This document shows, piece after piece, positions 1-5,085 of a stretch of DNA of 5,650 nucleotides. The stretch is from NCBI GenBank assembly GCA_003157315.1, contig PMJE01000020.1, positions 1 through 5,650 of the forward strand, given 5' to 3'. Origin of the DNA: Myxococcales bacterium. Lineage in GTDB: Bacteria; Myxococcota; Polyangia; Fen-1088. The notes below the pieces were generated by a model. The model had not been told where the DNA came from, made no database searches, and worked only from the letters and a program-made list of their open reading frames with translations. Both the position numbers and the translations under genes were made by a program. Each line of letters starts with the position of its first letter. The first letter of the stretch is position 1.

Positions 1-202
1 CATGATGACCACCATGGCGGCACTACTGGGCGGCTTGCCGCTGGCTTTGGGTCACGGCACCGGTTCTGAGATGCGGCGCCCCCTGGGCATCGCCATCGTG
101 GGCGGCTTGCTGCTGTCACAGATGCTGACTCTGTTCACCACGCCGGTGGTGTACCTGACCCTGGATCGATTTTCGCGCAGGCGGCGGGGGGCGAGAGAAT
201 AG
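1..202 (+). CDS. RND efflux pump permease, C-terminal end (partial, MdtB/MdtC-like)
   Basis: This is the last 66 or so codons of an inner-membrane proton-driven RND transporter; the rest lies upstream of the window. The frame is open at the left edge and ends in TAG at 200-202. The visible part matches the end of the AcrB/MdtC superfamily: a segment starting [17 protein letters not shown], then a short polar loop ([17 protein letters not shown]) and the final transmembrane helix ([17 protein letters not shown]), closing with a basic Arg-rich cytoplasmic tail. The [15 protein letters not shown] loop and the [11 protein letters not shown] ending are, from memory of the family, closer to the MdtB/MdtC branch than to heavy-metal CusA pumps. 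RND permeases normally work with a periplasmic adaptor and an outer-membrane channel, neither of which is visible. The substrate cannot be told from this fragment. The family call is firm; the subfamily is an inference. Confidence 0.93.
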   Translation, partial: MMTTMAALLGGLPLALGHGTGSEMRRPLGIAIVGGLLLSQMLTLFTTPVVYLTLDRFSRRRRGARE

Positions 203-274
203 GGCGAGGAACCCGGACGAAGCGCTGGCGGACCTGGCGGCGCTCGCGTAGGCGAAATCCCAGGCGTCAGCTGC

Positions 275-297
275 GCTTTCCGGACAGGGGCGGAAGC
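275..297. terminator. Weak hairpin in the convergent gap, possible terminator
   Basis: GCTTTCCG (275-282) can pair with CGGAAGC (291-297), giving seven base pairs with one bulged T and an eight-base loop. It lies midway in the 112-base gap between two converging genes (stops at 200-202 and 315-317), where a terminator serving both strands would be expected. There is no T-run on either side, so it is not a standard intrinsic terminator. The role is inferred from position only. Confidence 0.2.
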
Positions 298-314
298 AGG
301 CCGGATCGTCGGGT

Positions 315-1358
315 TCAGCACAGCAGCTGGAAACACATCCACTGACCGCCTGCATCCGTTGCCTCACAACTACAACTGACAATCCCGCATCCAAACGCCT
401 CGTATTCACACTCCTGCCCAACATTTCCGCAAGCGGTCCCCGACGGATCTCCCACGCCGCGGGTACACGGGCATTCCTCAATGGGCCCGGCGTCGTTGGT
501 GGTTATCCCTGAACAATTGTTCGCCACATCGGCCGCCGAGGAGGCACCGTCTTGCGATTCCATGGGAGGAGAAGCGTCTGCGGCTGGGGAACCGTCGTCG
601 CCGCCGTCGACATTCGCCTGCGCGGGCTGGATTTGCACGTCGACCAGGCAGAAGTCGAAGGGCAGGTCGGTCTGCAGGCCGGGCACGATGATGGCCGCCT
701 GCTGGATCGGCGTTCCCGGTGTGAGTGGTTTCTGGGGCGAGCCACCGACCCAGCAGTTGGTCAGCAAGGAGCCCCAGGGAATCAACTTTCCACTGACCAG
801 CGGCGCGCACCAACGATCCGCACTGTCGTGAGGATTCGTGCCCTGCAACTGCACGCGCAGGGGAGTATTGCTGGGATTGTCGACGGTGACGATCAGTCCA
901 CCGGTCTGGGAAACTGGCCAAGTCAGTGGCGCGTCACCGGCCGTGTTCTGATTCACGTTCCAGCCCAGCATGGCAAAGCCGGTGTAGTCTTGTCGTCCGG
1001 TGACGGTCCCGTGCATGCAGAAGAACTTCCCTACAAAGGGTGGATTGCAGGCGTTGCTGCTGCAGTCCGGAACAATCTGCGCCGCGCCGGGATCGGTGGC
1101 GGTGAACCCGTATCCTGCCCATGGGCCTGTCGTGAGATAGCCGTCGTCCACCACATTGCTCGGCGTGGCCACGTTGGCCACGTCGGTCGTCAGGCTGCTG
1201 CCATCGCGGGCGACGCTGACGACGTTGTCGACACTGGCGTCAGTCTCCCTGATTGCTCCCGAGTCTTCGCCCGAAGTCGACGACCCGGAGCCGCATCCGC
1301 CGGTCGCCGACAGTGCAGCAAAAAGAATTGTTCCCGTGGCAAGTCGAAGAGATCTCAT
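315..1358 (-). CDS. Putative secreted lipoprotein with beta-rich domain and Cys-rich C-terminal module
   Basis: A 347-residue exported protein of unknown function. Residues 1-21 form a signal peptide: two Arg, then a hydrophobic core (TGTILFAALSA). Cys22 in ATGGCGSGSS is the likely lipidation site, although Thr at -3 is a poor lipobox. A Ser/Asp-rich spacer follows. Residues 74-246 (starting near YLTTGPWAGYGFTATD) look like a beta-sandwich, possibly carbohydrate- or ligand-binding, by similarity of style to myxobacterial galactose-binding-like domains. Residues 247-279 are an Asp/Ser/Ala linker. Residues 282-347 hold ten Cys in a C-P-C...G-x-x-C...C-x-C...W-x-C pattern, typical of myxobacterial extracellular lipoproteins and probably disulfide-bonded. 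I chose the ATG at 1358 because it puts a normal signal peptide at the N-terminus. An in-frame GTG at 1421 has a better upstream GAGG-type site but would add 21 residues before the signal. Product class is fairly sure; function is not. Confidence 0.85.
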   Translation of the reverse strand: MRSLRLATGTILFAALSATGGCGSGSSTSGEDSGAIRETDASVDNVVSVARDGSSLTTDVANVATPSNVVDDGYLTTGPWAGYGFTATDPGAAQIVPDCSSNACNPPFVGKFFCMHGTVTGRQDYTGFAMLGWNVNQNTAGDAPLTWPVSQTGGLIVTVDNPSNTPLRVQLQGTNPHDSADRWCAPLVSGKLIPWGSLLTNCWVGGSPQKPLTPGTPIQQAAIIVPGLQTDLPFDFCLVDVQIQPAQANVDGGDDGSPAADASPPMESQDGASSAADVANNCSGITTNDAGPIEECPCTRGVGDPSGTACGNVGQECEYEAFGCGIVSCSCEATDAGGQWMCFQLLC

Positions 1359-1392
1359 GTGGTGCATTTGCGTGCACGTATGAAGACACAAA

Positions 1393-1689
1393 GCGCCGGT
1401 TGATGTCCAGTCGATCCTCACCTGACCGCCTCGCCTGCTCGCGCAAGGTCGGCTCCATTTGCAGCGTGCGCCTTTTCAGGTCGCGATTGATAGTTACCGT
1501 CCCGCCCACTCCCACTTGTTCTTCGGTCAGCAAGCGGTGAAGATCGTCGATGCCAGCATGTGACCAGTAGGGGAGGGCCTCGCTCTTGCGCGACGTTGAT
1601 CCCGCTCGCGAGGTGATAGGCGCCAGGGCCATCCCTGAGTAGTGCTCGGAAACTTGGGCGATCCGCAACTCGTGGTTCGCGGCATCAGC
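1393..1689 (-). pseudogene. Coding-like open frame between two lipoprotein genes, possible gene remnant
   Basis: The roughly 335-base gap between the lipoprotein genes contains a minus-strand frame that stays open throughout. By hand count over 99 codons, GC at codon positions 1, 2 and 3 is about 65, 50 and 73 percent, the pattern of real genes in a high-GC genome. The conceptual peptide is protein-like, with stretches such as SEALPYWSHAGIDDLHRLL and LQMEPTLREQARRSGEDR, and contains no Cys. The frame has no clean ends. Upstream it runs into the end of the beta-helix gene, out of frame. Downstream it runs into the start of the other lipoprotein gene, reaching a stop only at 1240. An ATG at 1632 is possible, but its only Shine-Dalgarno-like bases (CAGGG) abut it. 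I do not recognise the family. It may be a decayed fragment, a missed small gene overlapping its neighbour, or chance. Confidence 0.3.
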
Positions 1690-1694
1690 TAGAG

Positions 1695-3251
1695 CTAGTT
1701 TTGCAGGGTCGAGTTGGTGATCGTGATGCTCTTCGCGTTGGTGCCCACCGCTGTCCCGGCATTGGTGACGCTGCCGGTGGAAACCACTGTCCAATGTCCG
1801 CCGGTGTTTCCCGTCATCGTGGTATCGGCGATGGTGAGAGTCCCGCCCATGTCGTTGCTGGTGAAGAATAGGCCGCCGCCGAAGGCGTTCACACCGGCGC
1901 TGTTGTTGAGGATGGCGTCCCCGCAAAGTGTGACGTTGACCGAGTTCCCGTCGCTGTAGAGCGCGCCGCCGTTGCCGCCAGAGCCGACCTCGTTCTGGCC
2001 GTTGTTGATGACGGAACACTTGCTCGCGTCGTCGTTATTGGCCCCATTGCCGATAGCTTTGTTGTTGGTGAACAAGCTGTTGTACACGTCCAGCTCTGCA
2101 AATAGACAGCCGACTGCACCACCGTTGGCGGCGGTGTTGTTGCTGAAAGTGCTTCCCACAATCAGCACGCCGGTCTTGCTGCCCAAGACATAGATCGCGC
2201 CGCCGCCCGTATCTGGCCCGAGCGGAGCGCCCTGATTGTTCATGAAGATTGAATCGATCACGGTGAGGTAGCCATCCCGCATGTACAGGGCGCCGCCTTC
2301 GCCGTCGTCCCATCCTTGCGAACAGGGCGCCGGAGCAGTGGGAATAGCCTGGGTGGGCGTGGTTTTGCCATTGATGATCGTGATGTGTTGCAGGGTAAGT
2401 CCCATGGTGTTGGCCTGAAAATTCGCGCTGTCGAACCTCAGGATCTGCACGGCACTGCCACCGTCGAGGGTGATCTTGTTGCCGCCGTCGATGACGGTGT
2501 TCTTGGTCGTCGGGAGACTGAGCGTGGCGGTGACTAAAATGGTGACCGGCCCGGTTCCGCAGTTGAAGGTGATAACACCGCCTTTGCTCACCGCTGCCTG
2601 AAGCAGGCTGAAGGTGCAGCTTGCCGCGCTGCCGGTTCCTACCACGGTGGCCGGAGTGGAAATGTCGGCGGGTTGGCCCCGGGCAGGAACGCCCGTGCTG
2701 CACGAGCCATTGGGGTTTCCGGCGCTGGTAATGGTTGCGGCGTCGGTGGTGGTGGTCCCGGCGTCGGTGGTGTTCGCGCCGCCCTGTCCGCCAGCGTCGC
2801 CCTTGCCGCCGGTGCTGCCTCCGGTCTGACTGGAACTGCTGCCACCGGAACCGCCGGTCGCTGTGCCGCCTGTCGTCCTGCCGCCGGTGCCGCTGTTCCC
2901 GCCTGCACCGCCGCCGTTCCCGGCCGCGCCTCCTGTCGCCTTGCCACCCGTGCCGCCGCTCACGCCGCCCTTGGCGGCACTTCCGCCGAAACCTGGGTTG
3001 CCGCCGGTCGTGATCGAAGTGCCACCGCTGCCAAGGATACCGCCCGTCGATGTCGTTCCACCTGCATTGTTGCCACCGGTTTCTGCGCTGCCCCCGTTGG
3101 CGCTCCCGCCTGCGCCGGGGTTGCCGCCTTCACCCGGGCTCGAACTCCCGCCGGTGGCGGAGATTCCACCGGTGGCAGTGTTGCTGGAGTTCGCTCCTCC
3201 ACATCCGGACACAAGCAGGGCGACCAGTACCAGACATAGTATTCCGCGCAT
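1695..3251 (-). CDS. Beta-helix surface lipoprotein with long Gly-rich linker
   Basis: A 518-residue exported protein. Residues 1-16 are a hydrophobic signal peptide and the VSGC lipobox puts the lipidated Cys at 17. Residues 18-160 are low complexity, built from GG doublets spaced two to five residues apart with Ser/Thr/Ala/Asn between, probably a flexible stalk. Residues 161-180 are Asp/Thr-rich. Residues about 200-518 look like a right-handed parallel beta-helix: an opening segment with VSKGGVITFNCG and NTVIDGGNKITLDGG, then recurring turns such as GGALY, GGAIY, GGALYS and GGGLFF, each followed by a beta strand and an SxFxNN-type turn (STFSNNTAANGGA, NSLFTNNKA). Similar folds occur in polysaccharide-active enzymes and adhesins, but I see no catalytic signature, so a structural or binding role is equally possible. 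The ATG at 3251 is the only start that gives a signal peptide; no good Shine-Dalgarno site precedes it. Two in-frame stops end it (TAG CTC TAG). Confidence 0.92.
   Translation of the reverse strand: MRGILCLVLVALLVSGCGGANSSNTATGGISATGGSSSPGEGGNPGAGGSANGGSAETGGNNAGGTTSTGGILGSGGTSITTGGNPGFGGSAAKGGVSGGTGGKATGGAAGNGGGAGGNSGTGGRTTGGTATGGSGGSSSSQTGGSTGGKGDAGGQGGANTTDAGTTTTDAATITSAGNPNGSCSTGVPARGQPADISTPATVVGTGSAASCTFSLLQAAVSKGGVITFNCGTGPVTILVTATLSLPTTKNTVIDGGNKITLDGGSAVQILRFDSANFQANTMGLTLQHITIINGKTTPTQAIPTAPAPCSQGWDDGEGGALYMRDGYLTVIDSIFMNNQGAPLGPDTGGGAIYVLGSKTGVLIVGSTFSNNTAANGGAVGCLFAELDVYNSLFTNNKAIGNGANNDDASKCSVINNGQNEVGSGGNGGALYSDGNSVNVTLCGDAILNNSAGVNAFGGGLFFTSNDMGGTLTIADTTMTGNTGGHWTVVSTGSVTNAGTAVGTNAKSITITNSTLQN
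2772..3200 (-). repeat. Low-complexity GG-x(2-5)-GG coding repeat
   Basis: This stretch encodes residues 18-160 of the beta-helix lipoprotein. The plus strand shows it as recurring GCCGCC and CCGCCGGTG-like units, with imperfect codons between the Gly pairs. Units are irregular in length and drift in the codons used, so it is an old degenerate repeat and not a perfect microsatellite. The protein consequence is a Gly/Ser/Thr stalk between the lipid anchor and the folded domain. Such tracts often differ in length between strains, but nothing here shows that directly. Confidence 0.85.
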
Positions 3252-3280
3252 CCAATAAGGGTATCACGGAGGTCTGGAGG

Positions 3281-3347
3281 AGGTGCGACAACCCGCCGCA
3301 CCTGTAGCGGCAGGGTGACGCGGCACCTTTTGCATGCGGCACCCTGC
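3281..3347. repeat. Cluster of inverted and direct repeats in divergent intergenic region
   Basis: Three overlapping elements lie between the divergent genes starting at 3251 (-) and 3460 (+). First, AGGTGCG (3281-3287) and CGCACCT (3297-3303) form a perfect seven-base inverted repeat with a nine-base loop. Second, GCAGGGTG (3310-3317) and CACCCTGC (3340-3347) form a perfect eight-base inverted repeat with a 22-base loop. Third, GCGGCACC occurs twice as a direct repeat 16 bases apart (3320-3327 and 3336-3343), flanking a GCATGC palindrome (3332-3337). No T-run follows either hairpin. The arrangement could be operator sites for one or both flanking genes, a structured 5' leader of the minus-strand lipoprotein mRNA, or a remnant of a mobile repeat. 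The repeats are seen directly; the role is open. Confidence 0.55.
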
Positions 3348-3444
3348 GTCTGACGGGTCAGGGGTGGAAATCCAAGCGATTCGGGAAGCGAAAGCGCGCG
3401 TCCATCGTGGCATCAGCCATGCATTGAGGTATTTGCGGAAGCTC

Positions 3445-3452
3445 GAAGGGAG
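3445..3452 (+). promoter_or_regulatory. Strong ribosome binding site before truncated sensor ORF
   Basis: GAAGGGAG lies seven bases upstream of the ATG at 3460. It is the best Shine-Dalgarno match in the window and decides the start at 3460 over the upstream in-frame ATG at 3334 and the downstream ATG at 3496. It also suggests the short ORF began as a genuinely translated gene. Confidence 0.6.
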
Positions 3453-3459
3453 TGTCGAC

Positions 3460-3651
3460 ATGACAAGCCATCGAATTTCAGGGCAGGGCAACACCATGCG
3501 GCCACTGCACATGGTTGCCGGTGCCACCGCCATCGTTCTTGTCATCGGGACAATCGACTACATCACGGGTTCCCAGGTTTCGATCGCTCCGCTCTACCTG
3601 CTCACGCCAGGGGACGCTGAGGACTACGGGGGAAGGCCACGCTCAGTCTAA
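3460..3651 (+). pseudogene. Truncated N-terminus of a membrane sensor protein (histidine kinase or diguanylate cyclase type)
   Basis: A 63-codon ORF with a strong ribosome binding site. Residues 13-35 run from a short basic start into a hydrophobic segment (MVAGATAIVLVIGTIDYITG), followed by SQVSIAPLYLLTP. This resembles the opening of many proteobacterial sensors, where one helix ending in a D-Y-x-T-G motif is followed by a second that begins S-x-x-x-x-Y-L-L-P and reaches W-Y-x-G-R-R. Here the spacing from YLL to YGGR is kept (LLTPGDAEDYGGR), but the hydrophobic residues between are replaced by Gly, Asp and Glu. The frame stops at 3649-3651 before any further helices or a signalling domain. 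Bases after the stop are AT-rich and show no continuation in the other frames. I read it as a decayed, amputated gene; a functional small membrane protein is the alternative. The family match is from memory, not a search. Confidence 0.45.
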
Positions 3652-3660
3652 TGCGACGAG

Positions 3661-3730
3661 GCAGCTTCACACAACTTTACCTCTCAGAGGCAAGATAGAA
3701 AAACCAGGACTGCATACTAGGTACTAGATG
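3661..3730 (+). promoter_or_regulatory. AT-rich upstream region with palindrome and tandem heptamer, possible promoter/operator
   Basis: This 70-base stretch is about 44 percent GC by hand count, well below its surroundings. It holds an odd-length perfect palindrome, CCTCTCAGAGG (3680-3690), and a tandem repeat TACTAGG TACTAGA (3715-3728) in which TACTAG recurs seven bases apart. Either TACTAG copy could act as a -10 element, but I see no well-spaced -35 box. Its position upstream of the DUF3443 gene makes a promoter with a regulator site plausible. It is also where the truncated sensor ORF ends, so it could be a rearrangement scar. Confidence 0.3.
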
Positions 3731-3799
3731 ATGCCACCAGCACAAAAGACATGCCTGACGGCCGCGTGTCCTCGCCTCTTCATCGCCGAGATCCGCTGA
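3728..3799 (+). CDS. Possible 23-codon leader ORF overlapping the DUF3443 start
   Basis: A short frame begins with two consecutive ATG codons at 3728 and 3731 and reads MMPPAQKTCLTAACPRLFIAEIR, ending in TGA at 3797-3799. Its stop overlaps the preferred ATG of the DUF3443 gene (TGATG at 3797-3801), the classic geometry for translational coupling. Its own ribosome binding site is poor (only TAGG upstream), and the peptide has no known motif or amino-acid run suggesting attenuation. It may be a real leader, or chance in a region without stops. It matters mainly because it supports 3799 as the downstream start. Confidence 0.2.
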   Translation: MMPPAQKTCLTAACPRLFIAEIR

Positions 3800-5073
3800 T
3801 GCGCCCATCTGGTCTTGGACGACATGGGCTGGTTTGCACTCTTTCCCTCCTCCTCGGCCTGGGTTCGGCGTGCGGCAGCAGCAATTCCGGCCCCGTACCC
3901 AAAGCCATTGCCGCGCCTGCTGACAACGTGGCGGAAGTTTCCATCGACTATGGGCTACCCGAAAGTCCCTACGTCAACGGACTGTTTGCCACCATAACCG
4001 TTTGTGTTCCGGGCACCAGCGATTGTCAGAGCATCGACCACGTGCTGGTCGACACCGGATCGTCGGGTCTGCGTCTGCTGGCGACGGTCCTGACGCTTTC
4101 GCTGCCAACCTGGACGGACGACAACGGGGTTGCTCTCGCGGAGTGCAATCAGTTCGTCGATTCCTTTGTTTGGGGCGAGCTGCGCACCGTCGATCTCAGC
4201 ATCGCGGGCGAGCTGGCCAGCGGACTCCCTATCCAGGTGATAGGCGAGTCAACCTATCCAGTGCCGAACGATTGTACCGGCGCAGACGCCAGCAACGTCG
4301 AGGCGTTGGGGGCCAACGGCCTGCTTGGGGTGGCTGCCTTTCTCCAGGATTGCGGGCCGGCCTGCGCAGCGGGCCTCGGCCCGAAATCCGAAAATCCCGG
4401 GATGTACTACGAATGCTCCTCGGCAGCAGCGGGTGGCTGCCAGGCGGCGGCCGTGCCTGTCTCTGAACAGGTGTCGAATCCGGCGGCATTCTTCAGCCAA
4501 GACAACAACGGCACCATTGTCGAATTGCCCGCGATTTCCGCCGACGGGGCGCCGAGTGTCACGGGAGCCTTGGTCTTTGGCATCGGCACGCGGGCGAACA
4601 ATGGACTGGACGGGGCAGCGGTGCTCCGTCTCGACAGCTATGGCGAGTTCCTGACCAGATATCCTTCGAACGGCGGCGAAGTGGCTGCCTTCATCGACAG
4701 TGGCTCCAATGCGATCTTCTTCATCGACAGCGGCACCACCGGTATCCCGACCTGCTCTGACTCAGCATACTCGGATTTCTACTGCCCAAACTCCACCTTG
4801 AACCTGTCTGTGCAGCTTCAGGATACCTACGGCTCGACTCCGGTCACGGCGAACTTCAGCGTCGCCAACGCCGAAGGCCTATTTGCCGCCAACAACTACA
4901 GCAATGTTGCTTTTGACGATTTGGGCGGGCCGAGTGCCGCTCCGCAGCCAGGGACCACGGACATGGGCACATATTTCGACTGGGGCCTGCCTTTCCATTT
5001 CGGCAGGAATGTGTTCACCGCCATCGAAGGCCAAGCCACCTCATCTGGAGCGGGTCCATTTGTCGCTTTCTGA
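3799..5073 (+). CDS. DUF3443 family exported protein, pepsin-like aspartic protease fold
   Basis: A 424-residue protein matching the DUF3443 family along its length. Residues 1-24 are a signal peptide (TLSLLLGLGSA) with a probable lipidated Cys25 followed by GSSNSG; Gly at -3 is atypical. The mature part opens with VNGLFATITVCVPGTSDCQS and then the first family motif, HVLVDTGSSGLRLL (Asp85). AECNQFVDSFVWG, ALGANGLLGV (169-178) and QDCGPACAAG follow. The second motif, FIDSGSN, has Asp300. The end has FDWGLPFHFGRNVFTAIEG (393-411). DTGS and DSGS are the paired catalytic-type motifs of pepsin-like enzymes, so peptidase activity is plausible but unproven for this family. FIDSG is repeated ten residues later (Asp310). 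I chose the ATG at 3799 because it gives a compact signal peptide; an in-frame ATG at 3751 would add 16 polar residues. The next gene converges, with stops 12 bases apart. Confidence 0.92.
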   Translation: MRPSGLGRHGLVCTLSLLLGLGSACGSSNSGPVPKAIAAPADNVAEVSIDYGLPESPYVNGLFATITVCVPGTSDCQSIDHVLVDTGSSGLRLLATVLTLSLPTWTDDNGVALAECNQFVDSFVWGELRTVDLSIAGELASGLPIQVIGESTYPVPNDCTGADASNVEALGANGLLGVAAFLQDCGPACAAGLGPKSENPGMYYECSSAAAGGCQAAAVPVSEQVSNPAAFFSQDNNGTIVELPAISADGAPSVTGALVFGIGTRANNGLDGAAVLRLDSYGEFLTRYPSNGGEVAAFIDSGSNAIFFIDSGTTGIPTCSDSAYSDFYCPNSTLNLSVQLQDTYGSTPVTANFSVANAEGLFAANNYSNVAFDDLGGPSAAPQPGTTDMGTYFDWGLPFHFGRNVFTAIEGQATSSGAGPFVAF

Positions 5074-5085
5074 GCTGGCCCTGGA

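Noticed and set aside
221..244. AGCGC/GCGCT hairpin after the RND gene stop
   Set aside because: Only five base pairs with a 14-base loop and no T-run; expected by chance at this GC content.
552..1403. A 283-codon plus-strand open frame
   Set aside because: It is antisense to the first lipoprotein gene, its peptide has no signal, domain or sensible composition, and the opposite strand has a clear signal peptide and Cys-rich module.
2863..3258. Plus-strand Pro-rich open frame of 131 codons
   Set aside because: The proline pattern is the mirror of the GG codons on the minus strand; it has no independent start signal.
3320..3337. Sigma-54 promoter candidate, CGGCAC followed by TTGCA on the plus strand
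   Set aside because: The GG and GC dinucleotides are eight bases apart where the -24/-12 promoter needs ten, and no enhancer-binding gene is nearby.
5074..5085. Bidirectional terminator between the DUF3443 and kinase stops
   Set aside because: The 12-base gap and its flanks offer only a four-base GGCC self-pairing and no T-run, too weak to call.
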